Below, one piece after another: positions 1-10,804 of a DNA stretch of 55,089 bases. Source of the DNA: Ignavibacteriales bacterium (GTDB lineage: Bacteria; Bacteroidota; Ignavibacteria; Ignavibacteriales; Ignavibacteriaceae); contig JADJMD010000004.1 of assembly GCA_016709765.1 (NCBI GenBank), positions 1-55,089 of the forward strand. The letters run 5' to 3'. Below the pieces are notes generated by a model. The model ran no database searches and was not told the DNA's origin. It saw nothing but the letters and a program-made list of their open reading frames with translations. How positions within the stretch are numbered: position 1 is the stretch's first letter; each line of letters starts with the position of its first letter. Position numbers and translations under genes: made by a program.

Positions 1-213
1 AGCTTGCTGGAAAACTGCTTTGGGTACTGAAATAGAATCAAGTATGTGGCGTTTTGGTTTCAAGCTCAAATGGGTACGGATATAAGCTTGGTAAACTGTG
101 CAATCATTCCATACAATTCTTATCTACTTTAAACCAGTCTAACATTGATTTCAAAATTCCCTGATATTCGCTCCTTTAATCTGATCCGGATAATGATGTC
201 TTAAATCTGTATC

Positions 214-507
214 ATGAATCTTTTAGATTTGGGTACAAGCAACGAAGGCGGCATTAGAATAAAAGCTCTTGATAACCTTATTTTGATGCAGGATATGAAA
301 GATCAATCATTACTTCAGCGGCACTTATTCTGGAAGTGGGCTGGCAGTGCTATGATTGAAGGTATGGGACAAAGTTTATTGGATGGATTTATTAATGAGG
401 TTTTTGAATCTTCACCCTCAGCAGGACCGATCTTAAACTTCCTGTTAAAGAACGGATTGACTTACGGAATGTATGAGTTAAGACAGAAAAATGAATTGGC
501 CGTTTAA
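214..507 (+). CDS. Hypothetical protein, 97 aa, start uncertain
   Basis: I do not recognise this protein. It has no signal peptide, no clear membrane segment and no motif I can name; it is mixed-charge and probably helical (LLQRHLFWKWAG, then IEGMGQSLLDGFINEVF). Bases 1-213 are open in patches in all three frames and are broken by stops. One frame just upstream reads NDVLNLYHESFRFG and overlaps the start of this ORF, so the ORF may be only the C-terminal part of a longer gene with indels. It ends just before a hairpin that could terminate it. The function is unknown and coding status is moderately likely because of its even codon use. Confidence 0.4.
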   Translation: MNLLDLGTSNEGGIRIKALDNLILMQDMKDQSLLQRHLFWKWAGSAMIEGMGQSLLDGFINEVFESSPSAGPILNFLLKNGLTYGMYELRQKNELAV

Positions 508-587
508 TGGTGAAGCACCAATTTCTTATGATCAATTTAAATTTGGTATTTACCGTAGTTTTTAATTTTACCGATTATTTAAAAAGA

Positions 588-620
588 AAACCCGACTTGT
601 ATTGGTAAGTCAGGTGTTTT
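588..620. terminator. Hairpin between convergent genes, likely bidirectional terminator
   Basis: Arms at 590-598 (acccgactt) and 607-615 (aagtcaggt) pair with one mismatch around a loop of about 8 nt. On the plus strand the hairpin is followed by GTTTTC. On the minus strand it is followed by TTTTCTTTTT. It lies between the plus-strand ORF ending at 507 and the minus-strand gene ending at about 639, as expected for a shared terminator. Confidence 0.55.
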
Positions 621-638
621 CGTATCTAAAGTTTAGCG

Positions 639-1882
639 TTATTTAATTAGTGTCATTTTTCTGTTCATCGTGTACAACAATTCATTAGTTTTATTTCAAT
701 TTTGTATATATAAATACCGCTTGGTAGACCAATGCTAATCGTACTTAAGATTCAAATTTTAATTCATGTTTTCCCGGCAGGTTTGAATTCATTTATTAGT
801 TCAACAATTTCGTTACCAAGAATATCAAAATCTTTATACTAACATTCCATCAATTTTAGATTGCCAGCTTATAGTAGTGCTTGGATTAAATGGATTAGGA
901 TAGTTCTGATATAATTCAAAATCATTTGTTAAAAAGTATACATTTATAATATCTGAATACTCAAACCGACCATCGTTATCAATTTGTTTTAATCTATATT
1001 TTATCTCTGCAACACCGTCAGGGTTTTATCGATAAAGAATAATCTTTTGGTGAATTAGAATTTCCATTTCCATTTACAAATCCAATCTTTTCCCAACCCG
1101 TGTTGTCATTCTGAACTTGGTTCAGAATCTTTCGCTCGATCTCAAACCCAAAATTATTTATTTCCGGTTGCTGTTTGCCATTTTAATAAAATTGTTTTGC
1201 CAATAATTTTTGCAGAGAATGATGTAAGTTCAACGGGAAGGGGATCAGTAATGATATTTTCCGGCTTAACCTTCGCCAAATCCATTACACATATCCCAGT
1301 TTCCATTTTCAGACCCTTTGGCTCTTGCAAGTGCTCTTGCAGAATCAAAACTACAGTTGAGTGTGTGTTCGCAACAAAAGCAAGTTGCCCGGCAACATAC
1401 CCATTAGAAAAACTTGAATAATTATTTAGGATAATTGGATCCTTTGAATAAAACTCTAATCTGTAGCCAGTCATGTTGCTGTCTATCCCTGCACCTGTAA
1501 TTACCACTGGAGATGTCAAAACGTCACCAAAAAAAAACTTGAGTGTAAATGTTACTGCCTGCTGGCATTACTAATTCTATAGAAGGATAGTCTGGTGCAA
1601 AGCCCTAAGTCCTGTAGAAAGGCCAGAAGTTGAACGAATGATTAAATCATAATCATTTGCAACTGCATAGTCATAACTAGATTGAAGAGTATTGGAATAA
1701 AGAATTACCTCGCCGGTAAAAGGAGTGTTGTTGTAACTTTCGTAACCAAGAAGAAACGACGTCTTAACATCAAGATCGTGTTGACCGCCGTATCCGGATA
1801 TTATAATCTTATCTATTTGCTGCGCAAAAATATTTTGTGCAGCTAAAAAAAGAATTAAGACACAGCAATATAGCTTTTGCAT
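639..1882 (-). pseudogene. Frameshifted secreted protein with sorting tail, possibly subtilase-related
   Basis: Fragments in different minus frames join into one secreted protein. The start is placed at 1882 (MQKLYCCVLILFLAAQNIFAQ, a signal peptide) rather than the longer frame opening at 1936. Next come DYDLIIRSTSGLS, a middle part with VITGAGID and SFSNGYVAGQLAFVANT, then, after another shift, CSFDSARALARAKGSENG and NWDMCNGFGE. This resembles the end of a subtilase-like domain, where SFDSARALAR follows SNGYVAGQ, but I cannot see a full catalytic triad. A PLPVELTSFSA linker region and a sorting tail (ELYQNYPNPFNPS at about 890-925, GNEIVELINE further on) end at 639. At least four frame changes are needed. 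It could be a true pseudogene or a gene damaged by read errors. A palindromic insert lies inside it. Confidence 0.6.
1108..1128. repeat. Palindromic element inside a coding region
   Basis: The arms attctgaac (1108-1116) and gttcagaat (1120-1128) are perfect inverted copies around ttg. On the minus strand the element reads in frame as KILNQVQND between FEIER and the continuation TGWEKIGFV. Those two parts look like one normally continuous linker, so the palindrome appears to be inserted in the gene without breaking that frame. Only one clear copy is visible in this window. Confidence 0.6.
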
Positions 1883-1982
1883 CTTTCCACCCGATTTATC
1901 CCATTTATATTTTTTGTGCCGATAAAGGCACACCATTTACAATGTATTATCGAAGGGAAAGAAATTATTTTAGGGTGGATTA

Positions 1983-2011
1983 AACAAAAAAGCCATCTTT
2001 AACAGATGGCT
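1983..2011 (-). terminator. Rho-independent terminator of the metallophosphoesterase gene
   Basis: On the minus strand AGCCATCT-GTTAA-AGATGGCT forms a perfect 8-bp stem (1991-2011), followed directly by TTTTTTGTTT. It sits 23 nt after the stop codon at 2034, in the right orientation. Confidence 0.85.
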
Positions 2012-2033
2012 ATGAGAAAAAACTTAATATTAG

Positions 2034-3178
2034 TTACTCAAATTTCACTTTGATATTTACTATTTCTGAACTGCTGCCAGTTCTAACCGGCAGGCCCCAA
2101 GTGCCTGCACCAGATGAAACGTAATAATGTGTGTTGCCTTTTTTTCTTGTAACCCCAACTTATTTCATAAATCATTTTTGTGATAAGATTAGCTGGCCAG
2201 ATTTGTCCATAATGTGTGTGTCCGGAAAGTTGTAGGTCTATTTTATTTTGTTGTGCTTGTTCTAATTTAAATGGTGTATGGTCTAATAATATTTTCGGAT
2301 AATTATTAGGAATATTTTCTACAATTTCTTCAAGTGATTTTCTTTGTTTGCCTGTGAATTGGGGCATAGAACTGTCTTCTCTTCCTATTAAATAAAAACT
2401 GCTGTCTATCAATTCGTAAGAATCACGAAGGAATTTTATTCCAAACTTCTCTGCAAATCTTACACATGAATCAACTCCATTTATAAATTCATAGATTTCC
2501 ATTTATTGAATAAAGGCCGTATTTAGATCTTAATTTTTTTAAACAATTTGCCAATATTTCTTTCATCTAATACGCTTGCTTTATCATCAACTATATCTCC
2601 TGCAAGTAAAATAATATCCGGATTAAGTGAATTCATTTTATTTACAATTTCGACTAATAATCTTTCACCATCGATAGGAGAAAGATGTATATCTGATGCC
2701 ATTACAATATTTAGCACATCAAGTTTGCTATCGCCTTTGGGAATCGTAATCTCAATATTTCTAATCTCAATATTTCGTTTATTTAAATTCCCGAGAAACA
2801 CTATTAATCCAACAAGAGCAATTACAATTATTGCAGTTAATCTTTTACGGTTTCATAATTATTTGTAATGGTTGAAGGTAGAAAATGAAACCATCCATTA
2901 AAAAGTCTTACAATATCGATCAACAAAAGAGAAAGAATAAAATAAGCTAGAAACGCAAACCATATTGCACCAACTCCGAGTAAAACATCATATGCTAAAG
3001 GTGACAAATACTTATAAAGTACTTTTGCTATTACATATCCATAGGCAATTATAATGAATAAAATCGCATAAATAGGTTTTAATACAGGATAAGAAGAGAT
3101 TACCTGCCAGCCACGAATAAACACATAAAAGTTAAGTGATGTGTAAACAGTTAAAAAGATAATGAAGAATAATGCCAT
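2034..3178 (-). CDS. Membrane-anchored metallophosphoesterase (frameshifted)
   Basis: Three minus-strand fragments form one protein of about 380 aa. The N-terminal third is a membrane domain with three or four hydrophobic helices (MALFFIIFLTVYTSLNFYVF..., LLIDIVRLFNGW). The calcineurin-like phosphoesterase domain follows: ASDIHL (metal-binding D and H), LLAGDIVDD, a short gap, LLDHTPF, then LQLSGHTHYGQIWP. It closes with GAGTWGLPVRTGS, a signature of YkuE-type phosphoesterases, and the stop at 2034. Frame breaks lie near 2840, near 2515 and near 2110-2140. The normal GN-H-E motif probably falls at the second break, so it is not readable. A strong terminator follows. The likely role is hydrolysis of a phosphoester at the membrane; the substrate is unknown. 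The family call is strong and the broken state is probably technical. Confidence 0.8.
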
Positions 3179-3345
3179 AAGTCCTTAAATGATTTTTATT
3201 TAAAACAAAAGTTATAAAGATAAGTTCAATTTTATATTGGTGTGAATCACAAAAGACATTTTGTAATAGGTGTTGAGAGTCATTTTGAGGAAGTGATACA
3301 CGCAGGCAGACAAGATTGGTAGAGAAATGACATTAAGAGTAAAAT

Positions 3346-3430
3346 AATACAAAAAATCCACTGCCGGTTGATTCGCATTCTGCTTCATTAAAGATCAGGA
3401 CTCTCCTCTGGGCATCAGCCGGCAATGGAT
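3346..3430 (-). terminator. Long hairpin with T-tract after the DHOD-like gene
   Basis: On the minus strand atccattgccggctgat (3414-3430) pairs, with two mismatches, to atcaaccggcagtggat (3356-3372). The apical region is about 41 nt. TTTTTTGTATTATTTT follows. It lies 24 nt downstream of the DHOD-like stop codon. The T-tract and position support an intrinsic terminator. The unusually large loop could fold further, so a small structured RNA is an alternative. Confidence 0.6.
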
Positions 3431-3453
3431 GTGAGTATTTAATAATTTAGTTT

Positions 3454-4444
3454 TTATTTATATGAATGAAGCACTTTCATATAATTTGCACGTTCAAATT
3501 TTGCAGGATCATCAACATTCATATAGCTCATGCTACCACGCATTTGTTCAATTGATTCGTATTCTTTTTCTTCCATCCAGGCAACTAAGTTTGTTGTAAC
3601 ATCTGCAATGTGCCCAATTCCAAACTTTAATAAGGATGAGAGCATTTGCGTAACTTTTGCTCCTGCCATAACCATCTTAAGTACATCTTCTGCAGTGTAA
3701 ATTCCACTTGTTGCAGCAAGATCAGCATTAACTTTTCCGTACATCATTGCAATCCATCGCAATGGTAATCGCATCGCCATTGGAGTACTTAGTATTACAT
3801 TTGGTACAACATCAAGAGTTTCAAGATCAATATCCGGCTGATAGAAACGATTGAACATAACCAATCCATCTGCACCGGCGTTGCTCAATTCATTAGCCAT
3901 CGTAACTAGTTGAGCTGAAGAATGGATGCATCTTTACTGCAATAGGAATTTTAACATTTGATTTAACAGCTTTAACAATTTCAACATAAGTTTTTTCTAT
4001 TTCGCTTCCGGATTTTTTTAGATCTGTTGGAAGAAGATAAATATTTAACTCAAGTGCATCTGCGCCGGCCTGTTCCATCTTTTTTGCGTAGTCAGTCCAA
4101 CCACCGATAGATTTACCATTTAAGCTTGCAATGATTGGAATATCAACTGCTTCTTTTGCTTTGCGGATGTGATTTAAATATTCATCCGGCCCAAGCTTAA
4201 AATCAAATGGCTCCGGCAAGTATGATGTAGCTTCTGCAAAACTTTCTGTATGAGCAGATGTATGATAATCTAATTCTAGTTGTTCGTGTTCAATTTGTTC
4301 TTCAAAAATAGAGTAAAGAACAACTGCGCCTGCACCAGCATCTTCCATCTCTCTGATGTTAGATATTTTTTCTGACAACGGACCTGCAGAAGGAACGATT
4401 GGCGATTTTAATTTTAATCCCAAATAGTTTGTTGTGATATCCAT
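3454..4444 (-). CDS. Dihydroorotate dehydrogenase-like flavoprotein (frameshifted)
   Basis: Two fragments give about 330 aa of a TIM-barrel flavin enzyme of the dihydroorotate dehydrogenase family. The N-terminus MDITTNYLGLKLKSPIVPSA is typical. FMN-barrel segments follow: IIASLNG, GADALELNIY (the ELN motif of the DHOD family), PIAVKMHPFF, GADGLVMFNR and GAKVTQMLSS. The break is at about 3898: SSTSY should continue directly into MANELSNAGADG, and one extra base in AGTTACGATGG explains it. The gene follows nifJ on the same strand with an 82-nt gap that holds a hairpin. The same pairing is known in other anaerobes and in cyanobacteria. No pyr gene is adjacent, so pyrimidine synthesis is not the obvious role. 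Redox work linked to NifJ is an inference. Confidence 0.85.
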
Positions 4445-4487
4445 TTTATTTTCCTTAACTAATACTTATTTCAAATTCATAAAATTC

Positions 4488-4515
4488 CATTCCGTCCTAG
4501 TAAAAGGACGGAATG
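4488..4515. other. Intercistronic hairpin between nifJ and the DHOD-like gene
   Basis: cattccgtcct (4488-4498) and aggacggaatg (4505-4515) form a perfect 11-bp stem with a 6-nt loop. On the minus strand it lies 12 nt after the nifJ stop and is followed by GAATTTTATG, with no true T-run. It could be a weak terminator or an mRNA-stabilising hairpin that sets different levels for the two genes. Confidence 0.55.
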
Positions 4516-4526
4516 AGTTCAATTAA

Positions 4527-7500
4527 TTATTGTTCTGATTTCTCAGGAACGTAAGCTGCAAGTCTCTCATATTCTTTCCATCTTCTCACAACATCTGCCT
4601 GAGCTTCTTTAATCATTATAGCTGCTTCTGTTGGATGAGATTTTGTTAACATCTTATAACGTGTTTCCATATACGCATAATCTTTTAATGGAATCTTAAG
4701 CCCTTTTGAATCAAGTTTAAATGGATTCTTACCTTCTGTTTCAAGATCAGGAGAGTAACGATACAATGGCCAATGTCCTGAATCCACAGCCGCTTTTTGA
4801 TTTTGCATTGCAGTTCCCATATTTATACCGTGTGCAATACAATGGCTGTATGCAATAATCAATGAAGGACCATCATAAGCTTCTGCTTCTAGGATGGCTC
4901 GTAATGTATGCTGATCATTTGCGCCCATTGCAATTTTAGCAACGTAAACATTTCCGTAAGTCATTGCCATCAAACCAAGATCTTTTTTGGCAGAGGTTTT
5001 ACCGGCAGCAGCAAATTTTGCAACTGCAGCACGTGGAGTAGATTTTGAACACTGTCCACCTGTGTTTGAATAAACTTCTGTATCAAGAACTAAAACGTTG
5101 ACATTTTTTCCTGATGCAAGAACATAGTCCAAACCGCCGTACCCTATATCATAAGCCCAGCCATCGCCGCCCATAATCCAAACAGATTTTTTAACAAGAT
5201 AATCTGCAAGACTTAGCAGATGCTTTATTTCACTTGCCTTTCCATTAGCTCCAGCTTTTAACATATCTTCCAATTTTTTCTTTAAAGCACCAACTCTTTC
5301 TCGTTGATCATAAATATCTGATTCATCATTTTGTTTTGCGTTAACTATCGCATCAATTAAATCTGTGCCGATCTCTGAAGCAAATCCTTTTAGTAATTCT
5401 TTTGCTTGATGATTGTGATTATCAATTGCTAATCTAAATCCGAAGCCAAACTCAGCGTTATCTTCAAAGAGTGAATTGGACCAAGCCGGACCGCGACCTT
5501 CATTATTTGCTGCCCAAGGAGTTGTTGGCAAGTTGCCGCCGTAGATTGAAGAACAGCCGGTTGCATTTGCAATGATAGTTCTATCACCAAATAATTGACT
5601 TACTAATTTTACATAAGGTGTTTCTCCGCAGCCTGAACAAGCACCAGAAAATTCAAACAATGGCTGCAAGAATTGTGAGTCCTTTATTTTTGAAACTGCA
5701 ACTCTTCTTCTATCAAGATCAGGAATGTTGAAGAAGAAATCCCAGTTTGCTCTTTCCTGTTCACGGATTGGAAGCTGTTCAGCCATATTAATGGCCTTTA
5801 ACTTTGTTTCCTTTTTATTCTTTGCGGGGCAAACATCAACGCAAATTTCACATCCAGTACAATCTTCTACCGCAACTTGTAAAGAGTAATATAAATCTTC
5901 GCCATAGTCTTTGGATTTGAATTTTGTGTATTTAAATGTTGCAGGTGCGCCTTTCAAATCTTTTTCTTCAAAAATCTTTGCCCGTATTGTAGCGTGAGGA
6001 CAAACGATAACACACTTATTACATTGAATACAAGTATCCATATCCCATACTGGAACTTCTAATGCTATGTTTCGTTTTTCCCATCTTGTTGTTGTTAGCG
6101 GAAAAGTTCCATCAACAGGCATTTTACTTACAGGTAGAAGATCACCTTCGCCGGCAATAATTTTTGCTGTAACTTCTTTCACGAAGTCAGGAGCATTACC
6201 TGAAACAGGCGGCTGCAATTGAAGTTTACTTGTAAGATTTTTAGGAACAGAAACTTCAAAAGATTTGCAACTGTTTGATCAACTGCATTAAAGTTCATCT
6301 GAACAATCTTATCACCTTTAGCGCCGTAAGTTTTTTTAATTGAATCTTTAATCATCTTTAATTGCTGTTGCTTGCGGAAAGATTTCCGAGATTGCAAAAA
6401 AGCATGTTTGCATAATTGTATTAATTCTAGCACCCATTCCGGTTGCTTCACCAACTTTGTAAGCGTCAATAATCCAGAATTTCATTTTTTTGTCTATAAG
6501 ATTTTTCTGAACTTTTTCAGGTAACGAATCCCAAACGTGTTCTTTATCTATTTTTGTGTTAAGTAAGAAAGTAGCGCCTTCACTAGCATCTTTTAACATG
6601 TCCATCTGTTCCAGAAAAACTTGTTGATGGCATGCTATAAATCTAGGTTGGTTAATTAAATAAGTTGATTTAATTTCTTTTGGTCCAAATCTTAAGTGTG
6701 AAACCGTTGTTGATCCTGATTTTTTAGAATCGTAAACAAAATAACCTTGTGCAAAATAATCTGTTCCTTCACCAATAATTTTAATTGAGTTTTTATTAGC
6801 TCCAACAGTTCCATCAGCACCAAGACCATAAAACTTGCCGCGGAACGTTTCAGCTGATTCAACTGAAAATGTTGCATCAAATTCTAAACTGCTGTGTGTA
6901 ACATCTTCAATAATTCCGACTGTAAAATGAGCCTTAGGTTTTTCATTCGACAAATTATCATAAACTGATTTAACCATTGCAGGTGTAAATTCTTTGGAAG
7001 ATAAACCGTATCTGCCGCCAACAATTTTAGGAAAAGCGAATTGCAGTTCGCCTGCCATATACTTTTCTGAAATCGCATTTACAACATCTAGATAAAGCGG
7101 TTCGCCGCCGGAACCTGGTTCTTTTGTTCTGTCTAAAACAGCAATAGTTTTTGTTGTTTTAGGTAATGCTTTTATAAAATAATCTAATGAGAATGGTCTG
7201 TATAATCTAACTTTTAGCAATCCAACTTTTTCGCCTTTGCTTACTAAATAGTTCACAGTTTCTTCAGCAGCCTCACTACCTGAGCCCATCATTATTATAA
7301 TTCTTTCAGCATCAGGAGCGCCAACGTAATCGAATAAATTGTACTGTCTTCCGGTTAGTTTTGAAAATTTATCCATTTGTTTTGTACGATTGCAGGACAC
7401 GCGTTATAAAATGGATTTACAGTTTCTCTTCCTTGGAAGTAAACATCAGGATTTTGTGCAGTTCCTCTCATTACAGGGTTATCAGGGGTCAATCCGCGTT

Positions 7501-8113
7501 TACGATGCGCGATAATCAAATCATCACTCATCATCGCTTTCATATCTTCTTTAGTCAGCTCTTCAATTTTCATTACTTCGTGTGATGTTCTGAATCCATC
7601 AAAAAAGTGAATGAAAGGAATGCGTGCTTCTAAAGTTGCTGCTTGTGAAATCAATGCAAAATCCATTACTTCCTGAACTGAGTTTGATGATAATAGTGCA
7701 AAACCTGTTGAGCGTGTTGCCATAACATCTGAGTGATCGCCAAAAATTGATAGAGCAGCTGCGGCAATTGATCTTGCAGATACGTGGAAAACTGTAGAAG
7801 TTAATTCACCAGCAATCTTAAACATATTAGGAATCATTAACAGCAAACCTTGTGAGGCAGTAAATGTTGTTGTAAGTGCCCCGGTTTGTAATGCTCCGTG
7901 CACACTACCTGAAGCACCACCTTCACTTTGAAGTTCGCTTACTGAAGGAATCATGCCCCAAATATTTTTTTTATTAACTGCAGCCCAGGCATCGCACCAC
8001 TCGCCCATATTTGAAGAAGGTGTGATGGGATAAATAGCAATTACTTCGTTTGTATTATACGCTACATACGCTGCTGCTTCATTGCCATCTATAGTTACTT
8101 TTTTTCTGTCCAT
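4527..8113 (-). CDS. nifJ: Pyruvate:ferredoxin (flavodoxin) oxidoreductase (frameshifted)
   Basis: This cytoplasmic enzyme interconverts pyruvate + CoA and acetyl-CoA + CO2 with ferredoxin. The pieces give the full single-chain order, about 1190 aa. First is the TPP pyrimidine-binding domain (GNEAAAYVAYNTNEVIAIYPI). Next come the CoA/transketolase-like domain (GSGSEAAEETVNYL) and the gamma domain (FGPKEIKSTYLI). A two-cluster ferredoxin domain follows (CIQCNKCVIVCP and CTGCEICVDVCP). Last is the TPP-binding domain, with a further cluster ligand (CSGCGETPYVK), GDGWAYDIGYGG and NTGGQCSKSTP. Frame breaks are near 7380 (after FYNACPAIVQ), near 6350 (IKD/MIKDSIKK) and near 6255. No domain is missing, so indel errors are more likely than inactivation. 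The DHOD-like gene follows. The gene points to anaerobic or fermentative carbon metabolism, or reductive CO2 fixation. Confidence 0.93.
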
Positions 8114-8429
8114 TATTATACCGTTTAGTTATTAGTTTGAAATTTTTTCGGATATCAAGTGCCTATATTTACCCAATAATAGTACCAAGCAAATAAGCCC
8201 AAAAACAAAGAATTTGAGCAATAATCAAACAAATATTTTAAATGTGAAGAAATAAATTGAAGTGCTTTTCCCACTTTTAAGAATAATATTTTGGTAACGT
8301 AAACTATTGTAAGTTGTAAAGATTATAGGATTGAATAATAACCACTTTATTGTCATTAAGTTTTATTAAACATAATTTTACTGCCAGCATAATACTTTCA
8401 CTTTTTTAACATACTTTTCAGGAGCTAAG
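8114..8429. other. Divergent intergenic region, no gene seen
   Basis: These 316 bases separate the nifJ start (minus) from a small plus-strand membrane gene. They are very AT-rich and must hold promoters in both directions. I see no convincing -35/-10 pair, no strong hairpin and no ORF worth calling. The sequence AGGAGC at 8420-8425 is a plausible ribosome binding site for the gene at 8430. Confidence 0.5.
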
Positions 8430-8708
8430 ATGGATACTTTGAATACCGGTTTTAATACTAACTACAAACCAATGTCTATTGGCGATTGGTTAATTACTTT
8501 TCTTATTCAAGCAATACCGTTAGTTGGATTTATAATGCTTTTTGTTTGGGCTTTTGGTGATGGAACACATCCAAGCAAAAAAACCTGGGCGCAGGCTTCA
8601 TTAATCTTTGCATTAATAATGATCGTTTTAGCAGTCATCATTTTAGCGGCAATGTGGACTTTAATTAGCTCATTATTTTCTAGCGGATACAATATTCGCA
8701 GTGTGTAA
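8430..8708 (+). CDS. Small two-helix membrane protein, 92 aa
   Basis: The protein has two hydrophobic helices at about residues 20-43 (WLITFLIQAIPLVGFIMLFV) and 56-82 (LIFALIMIVLAVIILAAMW). A short polar loop, AFGDGTHPSKKTWAQ, joins them. This layout (IPLVGFIMLFVWAFG followed by NPSK-type residues) occurs in small uncharacterised membrane proteins of many bacteria, including Firmicutes. The function is unknown. AGGAGC lies five bases before the ATG. A strong terminator directly follows, so it is a single-gene unit. Confidence 0.75.
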   Translation: MDTLNTGFNTNYKPMSIGDWLITFLIQAIPLVGFIMLFVWAFGDGTHPSKKTWAQASLIFALIMIVLAVIILAAMWTLISSLFSSGYNIRSV

Positions 8709-8723
8709 TTGTAAATAGATAAT

Positions 8724-8756
8724 AAAACCCGATTCAGAAATGAATCGGGTTTTTTA
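8724..8756 (+). terminator. Rho-independent terminator
   Basis: aacccgattca-gaaa-tgaatcgggtt is a perfect 11-bp stem (8726-8751) with a GAAA tetraloop, followed by TTTTTATTT. It lies 15 nt after the stop codon of the small membrane protein gene. Confidence 0.92.
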
Positions 8757-8843
8757 TTTAATAATACGACCGCTGATACTTTATTTCTTGTGTATTTGTA
8801 TTCCAGATGCAATTTTTCCAGTCAAACAAAAAAAGGATGAACT

Positions 8844-10794
8844 ATGAAAACTAAATTCACTCTTTACTTACTTCTCTCAATTCTTCTCTTCTCATTTACG
8901 CAAACTTTTTCTCAGGTGGAAAGAAAAGAAGTTGGAAATCTTGTGATGGAAAACATTCCTGAAATTCCACAGCAATTAAAGGATAGAATTTTCCAGTATC
9001 AAAACACTCGTTCTGCTTCCTTTCAGGATTGGCTACACAATGATGAAGGAATTTTAATTTCTACTCGATTTGCTGAAACTTCACAATTCCACAAAGTAAA
9101 AATACCTGGCGGTTCGCGTGAACAAATTACATTTTTTACAGAGCCGGTTAGCGGTGCAACTCTTTGCCCAGATAAAAACAAAAATATTTTTCTTTTTACA
9201 AAAGATGTTGGCGGAGCTGAATTTTATCAAATATTTTCATTTGATGTTGATAACGGAAACTTCAAAATGTTAACAGATGGTAAATCTAGTAACGGCGGAG
9301 TTAGCTGGAATAACAAAGGTGATAAGTATTCCTACTTCTCCACAAAACGCAACGGAACTGATTGGGATATTTATGTTGCAGACATTAACAATCCCGAAAA
9401 CGCGGAAATGGTTGCAAGCGAAGGCGGTTCCTGGTACGCTGTGGATTGGGCTCCTGATGATAAATCATTAATTCTTGGAAAATATGTTTCTGCAAACGAA
9501 AGCTATTTTTATACTTTAGATCTGATAACCAAAAAACTTACCCAAGTTAATCCATCATCAGAAAAATTGCTTACGGCGGGGCAGCATACTCAAAAGACAG
9601 TAAAGGAATCTATTTTACTTCAGATGAAAATACTGAATTTCAAAGACTTCGTTATTACGATTTACAATCAAAAAAGTTTACTGTTGTTACTTCAGAAATT
9701 AATTGGGATGTTGAATCATTTACACTTTCTGAACAAGGCGATAAACTTGCTTTTACAATCAATGAAGATGGAATGGCAAAACTTTTTATACTTGATACAA
9801 AAACTATGAAGTATAAAGCTGTTCCCGGGATTCCAGTTGGACAGGTTTACGGTTTATCTTTTAAACCGGATGGAAAAAAAACTTGCTATGGTTTTAAAAC
9901 ACTCCTCAATCTTCCGGCGATGTTTATGTTATGGATCTTTCTAACAACTCACTTGAACGTTGGACTTACAGTGAAGTTGGTGGACTTAACACTTCTAACT
10001 TTGTTATTCCTGAACTAATTCACTTCCCAACTTTTGATCAGGTTGATGGTAAACCGAGAATGATTCCAGCTTTTATCACAAAACCAAAAGGTGATGGTCC
10101 TTTTCCTGTTGTGATTGATATTCACGGCGGACCGGAAGGGCAGGCACAGCCATATTTTAATCCAATTGTGCAATACTACGCTAACGAAATGTCTATCGCA
10201 GTTATCGAGCCTAATGTACGCGGCTCAAGCGGATATGGAAAATCTTATCTGCAGCTTGATAATGGTTTTAAACGTGAAGAATCAGTACAGGATATTGGTA
10301 AACTTTTAGATTGGATTGCAACACAGCCTGATCTTGATATAAAACGTGTTGCAGTAACAGGCGGATCTTACGGAGGTTATATGGTGCTTGCATCAATGAC
10401 ACATTTTAATGATAGATTAAAATGTGCAGTTGATATCGTAGGCATTAGCAACTTTGTTACTTTCCTAACTAATACCCAGGATTACAGAAGAGATTTACGA
10501 AGAGTTGAGTATGGTGATGAACGTGATCCGAAGATGAATGAATTTTTACAAAAGATTTCTCCAACTACAAACGCACACAAAATTACAAAACCATTATTTG
10601 TTGTGCAGGGTTTAAACGATCCACGCGTACCTTATACAGAAGCAGAACAGATTGTTGATGTTGTTCGAAAAAACAGCGGAGAGGTCTGGTACTTAATTGC
10701 AAAAGATGAAGGTCACGGTTTTAGGAAAAAAACTAATCGTGATTTTTATATTTGGTCTGAAGTGTTGTTCTTAGAAAAGTATTTGTTGAAGTAG
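8844..10794 (+). CDS. Secreted S9 family (prolyl oligopeptidase) peptidase (frameshifted)
   Basis: This is a serine peptidase of about 650 aa with an N-terminal beta-propeller and a C-terminal alpha/beta hydrolase domain. A signal peptide (MKTKFTLYLLLSILLFSF...FSQ) indicates export. Propeller blades show DxxxxLTDGKSSNGGVSW, YFSTKRNGTDWDIYVA and WAPDDKSLILG. The hydrolase domain has VVIDIHGGPEG, the nucleophile in GGSYGGYM, the acid in GLNDPRVP and the histidine in DEGHGF. Frame breaks are near 9568 (the protein resumes as AYGGAAYSKDSKGIYFTSD), near 9880 in a run of A (GKK...LAMVLKHSS) and near 9912 (SSGDVYVMDLSN). The catalytic part is entirely in one frame. The gene stands alone on the plus strand with its own RBS-like AAAGGATG upstream. 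Breaks are probably technical. Confidence 0.88.
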
Positions 10795-10804
10795 TTACAT
10801 TTAA

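Noticed and set aside
8507..8812. Minus-strand ORF of 101 aa across the small membrane gene
   Set aside because: It runs through the terminator at 8724-8756 and is antisense to a gene with clear membrane helices and RBS.
8844..10794. Three separate peptidase-related genes
   Set aside because: Propeller and hydrolase pieces follow in order and join by single-base changes, so this is one S9 peptidase.
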